DNA of 64,000 nt from NCBI RefSeq assembly GCF_037975245.1, contig NC_092563.1:14064001-14128000 (forward strand). Reading direction: 5' to 3'. The notes under the pieces were generated by a model. The model saw only the letters and a program-made list of their open reading frames with translations. It was not told the DNA's origin and made no database searches. Shown here piece by piece: positions 1 through 18,054 of this stretch. Within the stretch, counting starts at the first letter, position 1. Each line of letters starts with the position of its first letter. This stretch comes from Apostichopus japonicus. Its lineage: Eukaryota > Echinodermata > Holothuroidea > Aspidochirotida > Stichopodidae. The position numbers and the translations under genes are program-made.

Positions 1-1873
1 TGTTGTTTGTTAAGTTTTGGTTTCGGTTTTAGGTATATTCTAGAAGGATCTACCCTCCCTCCCCCGCGTCGCGCACACAGCAGACACCCCTCCTCTCATA
101 CACGTCCTTATGTCTTGTCATTTCATAACAGGATTTAATTTATTAAGTACTATAGCTTTCACTATTTATAAAATGTGAAATAATTGCAGCTATGTGCAAT
201 GTTTTGTCTTCTAGGGGCAGGAAGAGGATAGGGCAACGTGTTTCAGCGTTGTTGCTATAGCAACAGAGGATACAAATGTATAATTCATATTCGTTTAAAT
301 GAAAAAGAAAAAACCCTACAACCTACCCACCCACGGCCCCCCACGGATGTTTTTTCGTCCAAAGAGCCAGTTGACGTTACCAGCAATATGCCAGTTTTAT
401 ATAGGAATCCCTACAATATCGAGTGACTTGAAAAGTACTTACTGTTAGTTTGAACCTAGCTAAAGGTTACATTTGAATGTTGTTTTTTTCTTTTCAATTC
501 TTACATTCACTTTGAAAAAAAAAAACATTTAATTACCTTTTTTATTTTCTTGTATTTTGCGTCATCACAAGATTACAACAATGAGGCATTCTTTCTTTCT
601 TTCTTCTTGAGCACTTTGTTCATTTATTTGTTTATTTCTTTAAAATATATCTATATTTTTGTTCACAAAGTTGTTGTATAATCAGTGTGAATTTCCCCAT
701 AAATCTGCAGTTGATTTATCTCCCACCCCAGTGGAGACTTGAGATATACTATATTTCTCCATAACTTGATCAACAGTATAAAGTAACGAGCATATAAATA
801 AAGGCATAAAAACAGAAAATGAAAAAGAAAAGAAAAAAGGTAACTTGAAAAGTAAAGAACAGAGAAAGACAGAGAAAGTGTGAGACAGACTTTTTTTCTC
901 CTTTTTGTCCCCAATCACCTTACAAGACTTCTCTAGGCGCCTACTTTGTTATAGAAAGAACATCAACCCCTTGTCTCATACCGAGCATTATATTCCCCTA
1001 ACATGATTTTAATTCCACTTGTCGGTTCGAAAATTTGATTGCTTAGTAAATCCGTAATCTTCAAAAGGATTTCCAATGAAGTGTGGATGAAGCCATTTTT
1101 TTGTCCAAGATACAAAAAGTACGCTTATAAGAGGAGACACCCGTCTTTATTTTGCCTCTCTCGTGTGCCCCCTTTTCGTTTGAGTCACAAGTGTAATTTG
1201 CTCGTGGACGTTATCAAGAAAAAAGAAGGGGGTGAAAAAGATGCAGAAAAAAAAAACAGGGAAAAGAGAGAGAGAGAGATATGAAGAAGATGATGTAAAG
1301 AAGAGAAAAAAATATATGCTCAAGCCATCTGGTTTGACGGAAGATATATATCGTTCATCACCGGCATAAATGGCGAAATACACTAACATGTCCTCCATCA
1401 TTTAGTGGGTGAGAATTGAAAACTCAAACAAAAATTGCTCTGCACCTCTCAATCTTTCTCTATACTGTTTTTGTTTTTTTTTTTTGTCATCAAAAGGCAG
1501 AGGGGGGAAAAGGGGGGAAAAAAAGAGAAGGAAAGAAAAAGAAAAAGATAAGATAAAAAAAATGGAATCGCGAAAAATGTTTGAGTTTCTGATTTATGTC
1601 TTAGAGTTTTGATTATAACTATATTTGAATTTCTTATTCTCCTGGTTGTCGTCTGCGATCCAAAAAAGGGGGCAGTAAAAAAGTTGATGTTTGCGTACGT
1701 CAGTGGGGAATGACACACAAATGGCTACTAAAAATGACAATATTCTATAGATGGATGGCTTGTTAGATCCTGGATGGGAAATTACTAACTGTTTATAGAG
1801 ATTGTTACATTTTGGATTCTGTTTCATAGGTCTGGGAGAATGGCATCCATTTACAAATTGTTCGTTATAGATG
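1..1873. other. Intergenic, no gene seen
   Basis: No exon-like or RNA-gene sequence was recognised. The stretch holds several polypurine or polypyrimidine runs (about 590-610, 800-900, 1220-1310 and 1500-1560). Short open frames here are low-complexity Lys/Glu/Arg-rich or Phe/Leu/Ser-rich products of those runs. Confidence 0.6.
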
Positions 1874-1889
1874 AATATATATATACATA

Positions 1890-1941
<52 letters not shown>
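1874..1941. repeat. (AT)n microsatellite
   Basis: An AT dinucleotide array of about 68 bases, interrupted by single C and G substitutions near its left end. It could extrude as a cruciform. Confidence 0.95.
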
Positions 1942-1944
<3 letters not shown>

Positions 1945-2133
1945 GGCAATGACCGAGCTTGCGAGAGTTCATTAAAATCAGATCTGGAAGATTAAAGATA
2001 TATGTAAACATACAGTGTACACTGTGTTCTAGATCGTGGCTACATAGGGTTATAGCTGTCTATCATGCATCAACCTGTAATTGTATATACAAACACGCTG
2101 TTATCTTGGTTGCGTCTAAGTTATTACGCCTTT

Positions 2134-2890
2134 GGATACAGAGTATGTGGAGTACACGGTGTGCCTAAGGTACATAGTATGTAATGTACACGGTATGCAA
2201 GGTACAAAGTACGAACGGTGCACGATATACGGTGTGCACGGGGCACTGTATACACGGTGTACACGGTCACTGTGTACAATGTCTGCAAGGTATACGTTGT
2301 GCAAAATATATATAGGTACACGGTTTGTGAGGTACAGTATGCAGTACACACGGTGTGCTAGGTACACTGTACTCAAGAGACACGGTATGCAATGTATACG
2401 ATATGGATGATACACTGTAGGCTATGCAAGATACACTGTACGTAGGTACACTGTATGTAAGGCAGACGGTATACGAGGCACAGGGTATGCATTGTGCACC
2501 GTATGCATGGTGCACGGTATGCATGGTATACTGCATGTAGGTATCCGGTATGTAAGGTACACGGTATGCAGATATACGGTATGTTAAATAAACGATTTGC
2601 AAGATACTCGGTATGCAAGGTACACTGTATGCAAGATACACTGTACGTAGGTGCACTGTATATGCGGCAGACGGTATGCTAGGTACACGGAAAGTAAGAT
2701 ATACTATATGCAGGGTACAAGGTATACAAGAGACACCGTATGCATGGTATACTGTATGTAGGTATACGGTATGTAAGGTACACCGCATGCAGGATATCCG
2801 GTATATGCTAACTAAACGATTTGCACATTTCTCGGTATGCAAGATACACTTCATGAAAGACACCGTAGACGGTATGCAATATGTTGTACT
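2134..2890. repeat. Degenerate minisatellite with higher-order period
   Basis: About 750 bases built from a degenerate unit of roughly 15-16 bases, of the type TACACGGTATGCAAGG. Larger blocks recur: the segment starting at 2521 returns at 2742 (221 bases later), the AAACGATTTGC marker at 2590 returns at 2814 (224 later), and ATACACTGTACGTAGG at 2431 returns at 2636 (205 later). This implies a higher-order unit of about 205-224 bases laid over the short unit. The array stays open in several frames on both strands because its units avoid stops, which gives Tyr/Thr/Cys/Val-rich pseudo-proteins. I see no reason to call those coding. Confidence 0.85.
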
Positions 2891-2958
2891 GCCGGTATCT
2901 GACGACACTCACAAGAGAGAGCATTGCTCCCCTTTTTGACTGTTTGATTTTTCTCAGT

Positions 2959-3032
2959 TGGGTAGTGGGGGTGGGGTGGGGATGGGTAGGGTTTGAGGGT
3001 TGGGTTTGTGGGATGGGGGTTGGGGGACAGGG
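2959..3032 (+). repeat. G-rich tract, potential G-quadruplex
   Basis: A run of G-triplets to G-quintuplets separated by one to four bases. It fits the G3+N1-7 quadruplex pattern several times over on the plus strand and directly follows the minisatellite. Confidence 0.6.
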
Positions 3033-5657
<2,625 letters not shown>

Positions 5658-7141
5658 CGGTAGCCTAATATATAACCTAGTCATGAAGGAAACACAAACA
5701 ATGGCAAGATATATTATCCGAATAACACTTGATAACCATTCCACTATACTATTCCACTGCTATTTTGTCTGCATGGTGGTTCTTTCGGTGAAGGCTCGTT
5801 ATGGGGTGGGCGGTGGGCGTATACAGGCGGAGGGGCGGAGGGGTGGAGGGACGGGGGTGGAAGGTCATATGGCTACACCCTCTATGCGGAACAAATGTGT
5901 TTTATCTCACGATGATACGATCAAGTACCTGTCTTTAATTCAACATATCGCATGATGACGAGTTATACGGATACGGTTATAGCCTTATATGTCACAGCTT
6001 CGGATACCACAAGCAGACATATTTGTACTCAAATTTTGCTTTAGTCCTCTGATGATAATAACTTCTTCTTCTTTTCGGGGAAAAAGAAACCAAGATATAT
6101 TACTTAAGACCGTTGTTTTCCCATAATTTTTCACGATTGCGTTGTTTACTAAAAAAAGGGTTCATGGTGTCTTAAATGTATGTAAGGTATACCTTTCTCT
6201 GCCATATATCTTTGTGACTTTTTTTCTTTTTTTCTTTTTTTTCGGACGTCGAGACAAACCGTAGTACACGTCAGAAATTCTTCGACATTTAGATACATTG
6301 GCTCTCTCTCTCTCTCTAAAAAAAAACTCTATCTAGTTGTGACCTCAAAACGTCAATTGCTCTCAAGACGTGGACTCGGCAAACAGAGAAGAATAATTGT
6401 AACTGACAGAAACCAAAATTAAAAGCCTCTCACCTTATGACACAGATAGGCCTAGAATTGTTTAGCTAACTTTTGGTTCGATGGATCTGTTTCATGACAA
6501 GCCTTAATCAAGCTTGTCACGGTACCTCAGTTTTATTGTAATTCCATAACTTTATCGGAAATACTTCTGATTTTCGAAAATAGGAAAGCCGAGATAGAGA
6601 GAGAGAGATAGATAAGATAGATAGATGGATAGAGAAGAAGAAGAAGAAAAAAAAATGTCCAAATGGTAGATTCGCCCCAAATACACTGGATGCGTACGTG
6701 GCCTAATTTCTCTCCAAAAACGCTCACTTGTGAATTCTTAATATGCCAATCATTTTAAACTTAAGTGCATCATTTACATGCCTGGGACCCTTTTAACGCT
6801 TCTCAGTGAAGTTTTCAGTGCCGATGCGCTGATTCGGAGAGAGACGGCCGAGTCTTTCATTTTGCTTCTTTTTTTTATATTATTGTCCCTTGTTTTTGTT
6901 TGTTTTTTGGATAGGGAAGGTAAGTGATACTATATTGCGTCTTCATAAGTGTCTGGGATCAAAAAAGGGAGTGTGAACGGGACATATTGATGGGGTGAGA
7001 TAAGGGTGGGAAATCGAAGAGGGTATCGAAGGTAGGATACATTTTCTTTGACAGCATACACCATATCATTCCGACCCCTGTATCGATTCAAATAAGTTTT
7101 GTGATATAAGGCTGATCCAAGTGGACAATACAAAATACCTG
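5658..7141. other. Intergenic, no gene seen
   Basis: Unique-looking AT-rich DNA with a G-rich patch near 5805-5850, a (CT)n run near 6303-6316 and a GA/GATA-rich run near 6594-6635. No exon or RNA gene recognised. Confidence 0.5.
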
Positions 7142-7258
7142 TATGATGATAATAAAATAATAATGATAATAATGATAATAATGATAATAATAATAATAAC
7201 AATAACAATAATAATAATAATAATAATAATAATGATACTACTAATAATAATAATAATA
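7142..7258. repeat. (ATA/ATG)n trinucleotide array
   Basis: An imperfect AAT-type trinucleotide array with GAT, AAC and ACT variants. Its open frame encodes only isoleucine/methionine/threonine-rich low complexity. Confidence 0.9.
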
Positions 7259-9149
7259 CGCTATTTCTGCTCCGATGTTAAGGATTGGATAAAGTGCGCG
7301 CGGTGATTTTCTCTCTCAAAACACTGCATATATATAATGTTATATTATATATAGAAGTAAATAAGTATATTGCAAGCAAATGGGAAAACAATTGTTTGCA
7401 TCATCAGCATCACTCAAGTAGCGAGAAGAACTATATTCGTAAGAAAAATGTAAGTTTTATTTTTCAAACCCAACTTATATGGTTGGGGAAAATTCCGACC
7501 TTTAACGACCAAATTCCTACATTAGGAGCTTTCCGCTCTTCTTAAGGGGTATCGCTACCCACACCCTCATCCCACCCCGTATATTTACCATCAACATTAT
7601 GGCAAGACTTAAAATCTGCCTTAATTCATTCCTGTAATCTTTGAAACACCCACATGTCACACATTTAGTAAAACCCCTTCGTTAACGCTTAGCAACTCCC
7701 AAAGTGTCACGTCATGGCGCTTTGGAAACCATCGATATAATGTTGGGCTTTCAACCAACGTTTACACGTAGAGCATAGTGTTCGATTGCAGTATACTGCT
7801 TTAATGTTAACGCTTTAAGGTAGTATCTTTCCATATGTCATATGTATGGTACACTATCTTAAATGTAACATATGTCGATATGCGCAGTCGCACTAAATAA
7901 CTCGGTGTAGTTAGATTCCTCTATAAGGTTGTAAAACTCACTTGTATCTTATTTCCGTATAGTCCTCAAATGTCATATATCCGCTTTAAACTTTGATATA
8001 AACCAAACATCAAATGTCATGCATAAACTGTTTTTTTTTTTTTGTTTTTTTTTTAGACCATGTGGCTGACGTTCGTCGTTGCGGTTTCGTCAAAAATGCC
8101 ATATCATGCCGACTAGGTCTTTTTGAATGATCTTTTGAATCTTTTCAAAACATTTTAACCTTCTTAAGAAAGCCCTTAATCATTGACTTACATAATTGCT
8201 TTATGAATAACTGATCGATTGTTATCAGACAATTGTCTTTCGAAATAATCTAACAAATGTTTCGGATTTTTTATGCTCTAAGATTAATGAAATGATTGAG
8301 ACCGGAAATTAGCCAAATCTTTTAGAGATGGATAATCAAACCCATTAGGCTGGTCGTGTCTCCAAAACTGCTTCAAAATTTGTCAATTTTTTATCCGCGA
8401 AGTTTTGTTTCTTTTTATTTTAATCGTCAACTTATATGTCTGCCAAGCCGGGTTAAGTAGTATTTTGCTATTTCTTTTGTGTTGCTGTGTATATTATTTC
8501 ATCTGGTTAAATATTAATTAACAGTTGGGGCTATATTTCTTATTTTCTTATATATCTGCTTTTCACCATGCAGTGTTAAAGCACGCAATTAGGTGACACA
8601 CTTAATCTGTATGTAGAAAATATTTTTGTTTAAACGTGCAATTTATTTTGAGAAAAAGGAACTCAAGTAAACATGTTCACCCAAAAATAACCTCAAGGTC
8701 TTGTCAAAATATAACTTCAGAGTCAATTAAGTTGGAGATCAGTCATTCATCATTATATTGTCTTAAATTTATATTTATTTTATTTTATTCAACAACAACA
8801 AATTCTGAATATATTTACAGTAGTTTATAGTACACAATAGAAAATAAAGAGAAGGAAAAAAAAAACGTTACATGAAAAGTACACACGTAAGCAACATGTT
8901 ATATGTTGAATATTTTTGAACTGTCTTGTTTATTGGATTTTTTATTCTGTTTTTTTTTTTTTTTTTGAAAAAAGAGAGTAGAATTTAAAAGGAAAAGCTT
9001 ACAAGATGATGAACGTAAAGAAATGGGAGGAAGACTTATACAAAAGGAATAAATTGAGGAGGCGTGGATTAAAATTAGTTATTGGCAAAACCTTGCGTGT
9101 ATATCTTATAAATATATCTAAAATGTTAACGTCATAGTGTATGAGGATA
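7259..9149. other. Intergenic, no gene seen
   Basis: AT-rich single-copy-looking sequence with T-runs near 8032-8054 and 8951-8966. No coding exon, tRNA or inverted-repeat element recognised. Confidence 0.5.
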
Positions 9150-9248
9150 TCCAGACACCCCGGCCCCACCCTCAGGCATTGAAGTCGGCTTCAACGACCT
9201 CAGTGCCACACTCACTCCCCCTTTTTTTAAATCCTGGATCTGCCCCTG
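9150..9248 (-). mobile_element. hAT-like terminal fragment
   Basis: Read on the minus strand from 9248, this begins CAGGGGCAGATCCAGGATTT, followed by an A-run and a G-run. CAGGGG plus GATCCAGGATTT is a common start for nonautonomous hAT-type elements in animals. The matching opposite end was not found, so this is probably a truncated copy. The assignment rests only on the terminal motif. Confidence 0.4.
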
Positions 9249-9815
9249 TCGCGAGGAAGAATTTTGAAGCGAAAAAGGTTGGAGGATTTTCAAAGGAATT
9301 CTAATTTTATTACTTATATAAGTTAGTAGTTTGAATATGAGTTTGAACATAAAATAAATCCATGAAGTAGTCTTTACAGGAATTGGAATAAATATCTATG
9401 AAATCACATACTTTAAACTGACTAATAACTTTAATAGATTTATAGGTTGTAGAAATTTGTAGGAAAAAAATGATAATAAATTTGAAGAAAAATTTGAGTA
9501 AGATTTTGACCCAAGTTAATCGATAAAACTTTTCAACAGAAATTTCAATGCAAATGAAGAAATTGAGTAACAATTTAAATTTGAATTTTTTGGTGAATTT
9601 CAAGACACATTGTGAAAGAAATGCTTTAAATTTGGCATTTAATTTGAAGATGAAGTTAGAGACCAACTGTGTTAAGTAGAGTAACCAGCGGGAACCATGT
9701 CCCTCCCCCACCCCTTCCCACCCCCTCCTTCCCTCTTTCTATTTTGCTATTTTGCGAGACGACATACAGCATATTGATACTGGTTTAATCTGTTAGGGAG
9801 TTTCGTTATAGATAT

Positions 9816-9816
<1 letters not shown>
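9249..9816. other. Intergenic, AT-rich
   Basis: AT-rich DNA with many AAATTTGAA-like strings. The 133-codon minus-strand open frame here is Phe/Lys/Ile-rich, as the composition predicts, and resembles no family I know. Confidence 0.45.

Positions 9817-9901
<85 letters not shown>
9817..9901. repeat. (AT)n microsatellite
   Basis: Uninterrupted TA dinucleotide array of about 85 bases, preceded by a short GATATA run. Confidence 0.95.
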
Positions 9902-9903
<2 letters not shown>

Positions 9904-10497
9904 AAGGACTGAAAATAACACGAAAACAAGACAAAGTAAAATGCTCCCCAAATTTACATTCTGTATTAACTTCTATCAAATCTATGAATTACAGACAAGA
10001 GGTATCCATAACGAACTTTGCGGGTTTGCTCAAGCTTATATCAATAGATTTTCATTAAAGGCCTCATTGGCTTTCCATAGATTACCCCCGTTTTTTCTTC
10101 TCCTTTTTTCCCCCTCTTTTTTTTTTTTTTGTTGCTTTCTCGAAGAAGCAAGCCATCACAACAAAGTTGCACCAATAACCTGTTTGCTTCCTTATATACC
10201 GTCTACATACAACAAGCATCGAAACCAGTGCAATTAAAACATTATATATCATAGTAACCGCACCGTGTCCAAAATCATTTTGAACTTCATTAAGGGTTGG
10301 TAATCTGCTTAAGTCCAATTCATGACTAAAGGCCTATATTTACATCGTTAACCCAGAAATGGAAGCTGCATCGATAAAATGCCGGGAAATCTTTGAGTTT
10401 TCCGTCACACAGGTCGTTGAACCTATAGATATGTAATATATAGGAAGAATTTACTCGAGGCGGGCTTTGGACGGGACGTAATATGTACATTTATATA

Positions 10498-10500
<3 letters not shown>
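9902..10500. other. Intergenic, no gene seen
   Basis: Contains a polypyrimidine tract near 10086-10140. The short open frames reflect that tract. Nothing else recognised. Confidence 0.5.

Positions 10501-10593
<93 letters not shown>
10501..10593. repeat. (AT)n microsatellite
   Basis: AT dinucleotide array of about 90 bases ending in short CATATA interruptions. Confidence 0.95.
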
Positions 10594-12941
10594 CCGCTGA
10601 CGAACAATACAGTATCAGGTGTCATTTATCTACGAGAGATTAATTAAAACGAATAATATATCCAATTTGAATCACAAAATTAGTCATGTAAAGACGTATG
10701 CATGAAAGGAGAACACAAAGAAGAAAGCGAAGAGGCGGGGAGGGTGGGGGAGAACATATGAAACATATTGGAAATTTTGTGAGACCACTTTTTCCCACCA
10801 AAATTCACAAACCGGAAGTGATGAACAAATCTGTGTTTGTCTGTAACACATGCATGGCATAAAATAAATTACACCCATGCATACGAAAATAATATTGCCT
10901 ACCCCCTCCCCTTCCCCCTTTCCCACAATACACCCATGACCGCGTGCAGTTAGCACCCATGCTCCGTCTTCAATAGGATAGTTGTGCCCTAAAGTACACG
11001 TGCCCATTGTTAGGACGCATCTTGGGGATAAATTTTCATTCAAATGCAGAGCGAGAATAGAGAAGATATTATAAGAGAGTTCTGTGCCTCTAAGCTAAAA
11101 GGATTGTGTAAATAAATGAAGCAAAATATCCACCCCAAAAATTTCTTCGTGGCATTGTAAGCCCTAATATTATCAGGATGTTTTTTCTTTTTGTGTGCTG
11201 TTCATGAGTTTTTCGTTTATGACGTAATTCGATACACGTCAGTTTTTCATTATTCCTTTATTAATGTAATGGTCTTATTATTAGAATATGTGTAGCCTAG
11301 TCACTTTAGTTGTTGAACCTCAGTTGGCTTAAAGGGTCAGCTCTCAGAATTAGAAGTTGAATAGAAATAAAACCCTGGGCTGATAGTGCTCATGCAGTGT
11401 TTCTTTACACGGTAAACAACATATAATAATTAATATTGTACCAACTTAAAGTCAACCTCCTTAATCAATAATATTATATACACATAGTTAGGGAATCACT
11501 TCAACTGTAGTAACGTAGTATGGGAGAACTGTTGCATATAGTTGTGACGTCAATAGGAACACTGATCGTGTGGGAATCCCTTCCAGGTTTACGTGACATC
11601 AAAGCTGAAAGTCATGACGAATACGTGACGTCATCACCATTATTCAATCATGGGCAACAGCAATGTTTTCAAGAAAGAAGAGCAACTGTTTCCCAATATT
11701 TAAACAAGATTTTGTATCACTAGTTTTACGAGGAAGGGAAGCTCTGTTTTACTGACAATCGTAATTATGTTGCACGAAGGCGTAGAACTGAGGTTACATA
11801 GGGATATCTCCTCCAAGCCCCCCCCCTTCCCCCCCCCTCCCCCACAACCACCAGCACCACCCTGGAAATTTGGTGTATCTCGAAATTTTGAGAAATCAGA
11901 ACAAAATGCTAAGAAAAATATAGTGGACATTTTGAGATAAAAGCCAAAATGTTACATGCCCCATTGGGCCACTGTAAGGCATCTACAAAACTAAATTCTG
12001 TTAGGGGAAGATCCCAAATAATCGCCGGTCCCCCCCCCCCCAATGTATCCCGTGATACTGCTGTTGTATCCCTAACATTAGCACAACATAGTGTTTCCAA
12101 TAGAGTGTGTACCTTCACGTATATACATACTTCACACCATGGCCCAGTGCACTTGCCTAAGCTCCTAGCCCAATTTGCATGCAAGCCACCGCACGAAATC
12201 GTGACTGTTGAGCTGACTTCACCTTTTCGACGAAAAAAAAGAGAAATATTTCATATGTACAATAATATCATTCTTAAGAAATTATGAACTGAATCGATAT
12301 TTTTTTTCTTTTCGTTTTTTTGCTTCTATTAGTCAATGTTCAGTTCTCTGTATGAGACAGTTTGCGCGGAGCAATTTCTTTCCGTTTCAAAATACTCCGC
12401 GACGGACTGAATGATCCATCATGTTTAGCCTTGACGTCATACACCCAAAGCGTGTTTGTTTTTGTTTTTTTAAGTGTAATTTCGAATTTTCATGATACCA
12501 TTCCTCTCTATTTAGGTAAACTATTTTAAATAATGGAATTGTGATTCAAAAGTTTTGAAGCTTTTTTCATTTGTTCCGTGTATGAAATCAATAGACGGTA
12601 CTAATATGTAAAACATATTTAGTGAGCTAGCGCACAATTTTTGTCCCAATAAAGTTGCGGGCCTTATCCATGTTAGATCTTGACACTTTGACTTGAGGGG
12701 ACTGGGGTGATGGGGGGGGGGAGTGTAACCGCTGACTACGCTGCTGGTTGAGGGGTAGCTTTATTGCCCGGTGTCCAGACCAACGGCAGTCCGTCCCTCG
12801 GAAGGAGAATTGAAATTGTTCGAAAACCGGTATATATACGCTGAGAGTATAATAAGGACGCTGAACATTCTGCAGTTGTTTGAGATGTCCACCTATAAAA
12901 TAATGTTAAACCAGATATTCATTAGGGAGCATTTATAGCAT
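10594..12941. other. Intergenic, no confident gene
   Basis: Open frames of 119 codons (minus, 10684-11043) and 112 codons (plus, 11949-12287) occur but show no recognisable domain, splice support or coding bias. Three TGACGTCA palindromes lie here (11545-11552, 11626-11633 and 12432-12439). A C-rich block sits near 11818-11841 and poly(G) near 12713-12722. Confidence 0.45.
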
Positions 12942-12942
12942 G

Positions 12943-13007
<65 letters not shown>

Positions 13008-13027
13008 TATATATGTATGTATGTATG

Positions 13028-13071
<44 letters not shown>

Positions 13072-13091
13072 CATATATATATATGTGTATG

Positions 13092-13127
<36 letters not shown>

Positions 13128-13152
13128 ATATATATATATATGTGTATGTATG

Positions 13153-13225
<73 letters not shown>
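12942..13225. repeat. Long compound AT/GTAT repeat
   Basis: About 285 bases of almost pure AT dinucleotide, broken by TGTATGTATG-type tetranucleotide islands near 13014-13030, 13085-13095 and 13141-13160. The recurring islands suggest internal duplication of a block of about 125 bases. All Tyr/Ile-rich open frames here are artefacts of the repeat. Confidence 0.95.
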
Positions 13226-13227
<2 letters not shown>

Positions 13228-13801
13228 CTTCTTAATTCCACGGCTATCAATACTCTCTCTCACGTTGCCCTCTCCTTCGTCAAAATGCTCCTCTAAATAA
13301 CGTGGATTGATAAACTGATGTTTCTGAATTTTATTTGATACACTCAAATCTTTCTGAGATCAAGGCCTCCGTCTTCACAATCCATAGTCTTTATTTTGTT
13401 ATTTCTTCTGTCTCATTATCAAGCATGAAGACTGTTAAAAATACATACCTTTAAATAAACAGACCTATTACTTCCAATTTTAGTAACTAGTTTAAAAGAC
13501 ATAATTTTGCGGCCATCTATAGCCTTTAAATCCGTAGTTAATACCAAAGAGGCTCAATCGATAACGTACGCGGGTGGGGCCTGACCAGATTCGGCGCCAT
13601 TTCTTCCTCTGAAGGTTAATACTGGGGGCCGGTCAGTCGAAACTGGTGAATTTTTGATCAGTTTTGGAGATAATGTCAGGCCGCATGAGGAACCTTTGTT
13701 GGACTACATGTATGTAAAGAAGGACTCACGTCAATTTAGATTTCGACGGTTTATTGATAAGATAAACTTTGTGTTTCCCTCACCATCTCCCACGAACTTT
13801 A
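13226..13801. other. Intergenic, no gene seen
   Basis: Sequence between the AT array and the SINE. No exon, RNA gene or inverted repeat recognised. Confidence 0.5.
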
Positions 13802-14050
13802 TGGCGGAGTGTATAGCCTAGTGGTTAACGCCGGCGTCTCCCAGTCATGAGATCCCCGGTTCGATTCCCCGCCGACAGCAAGGTGTGTCGTCTGGCAAGG
13901 GTGTTGTTCAATAACAACATCCCGACATGGACGTTAAATGGATGTGTGCCGAGAGATTGGCTTCGGTCAGCTTGCGAGTCTATAAGCCTCCATGGCTTCT
14001 TTCGCGAGTTCCTGCTTGCGGGAAGATCACATATACATACATACATACAT
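13802..14050 (+). mobile_element. tRNA-derived SINE
   Basis: The 5' part carries an A-box-like TAGCCTAGTGG at 13814-13824 and a perfect B-box GGTTCGATTCC at 13858-13868. That spacing is typical of an internal RNA polymerase III promoter. The anticodon stem is still partly pairable (GTCTC with GAGAT), but the T-stem has mismatches, so it is a degraded tRNA-like head rather than a working tRNA. A non-tRNA body of about 150 bases follows, containing GACGTTAAATGG, and the unit ends in a short (CATA)n tail. ACTTTA precedes the head (13796-13801) and follows the tail (14051-14056), a candidate target-site duplication. Head, body, tail and duplication together make a full-length SINE likely. The family was not named. 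Confidence 0.75.
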
Positions 14051-17050
<3,000 letters not shown>

Positions 17051-18054
17051 TTACTTATATCTTGTATCTGCTGTGTATAAGACATGTGTAGCGGGTATAA
17101 AGTTCCTTACATAAGATCAAAGGAGACAATACAATAACCAACGTTGATTTTACCTTTAACGCGGTTCACACGTACGAGGTAGGATTATTTTTCTAGATGA
17201 AATCTGACACTCTTGGTGACACTGTTGAATTTGTAGCCATTTTTATGGTGAATAGTTCCGTGCTCACAAGTGTAAATAGGAATCGGCAGGACCAAATCAA
17301 CGAGCTTTTAAACAGAAATTGTACCCCTCATTTTCAAACCTTTGGAAAGGTTTGAGCAGAAAACTGTCTTTTATTCTCAATAATTCACGATGAATTTGAA
17401 AAAGAAAAAAAGAAGAGAGATAAGATAATGAAAGAAAGAAAGAAAGACGGAATTCAAAAGACAGAAAAAGCCCGAACCACAGCATATTGCTATATAGACG
17501 AGAATGCTTTTACGTTATATTGTGGAATTATCCTTTCGAGTGTCACGAAGCGAATAAGTATAGATAGGCCTACTATTTCTAAAATATGTACTCAAAAGTT
17601 GACTTATGAATTGTGCCCGTTTCTTTGAACGTAGATCAAATCTGCTACACCTATATGAATATAGAAATACCCAGTAGGTCAATTTGCCATCCAAATGTAA
17701 TTGAAAGAAAACAAAAAACAACAATAGTTGTCATGCGGTGGGCTTTGAAATCAGCACACCATGCATGACGACACATCTAGGGCTATATATAACCTAACGT
17801 TATAGTTATACATTACGTACTGCCGGGGTAAGTATACTTGCCGAATAACCTGTTTGTATTCAGCCAACTGTAGCACTTCAACTTGATTCTGTATAATTAT
17901 GTCTAACGTCATGTTACTTGGGAATATTATCACTGCAGCACTATTACTAAACGATAGTAACATGATGGTCTGCGCGAAAACGTGTCAGTGCAGTGAGGAT
18001 ACTATATACTAACCTTCAAACCGGTAGTTTGGTACGTAGCAGGTAATGGTATAG
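17051..18054. other. Intergenic, no gene seen
   Basis: AT-rich sequence with a GAAA-type run near 17429-17446. No exon or RNA gene recognised. Confidence 0.5.

Noticed and set aside
2267-2908. 213-codon minus-strand open frame and overlapping frames on both strands
   Set aside because: Lies entirely in a tandem minisatellite. The Tyr/Thr/Cys/Val periodicity follows the DNA unit, and several other frames are equally open.
10684-11043. 119-codon minus-strand frame
   Set aside because: No domain, signal or repeat pattern recognised. A frame of this length is expected by chance somewhere in 64 kb.
11949-12287. 112-codon plus-strand frame
   Set aside because: Interrupted by a C-run coding for Pro repeats, with an opposing frame of similar length. 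No family resemblance.
12922-13347. 141-codon Tyr/Ile-rich frame and companions at the other (AT)n arrays
   Set aside because: AT dinucleotide repeats read as alternating Tyr-Ile in several frames. There is no non-repeat coding portion.
13858-13868. Functional tRNA gene
   Set aside because: A perfect B-box and plausible A-box are present, but the T-stem mismatches and the body-plus-tail structure fit a SINE head better.
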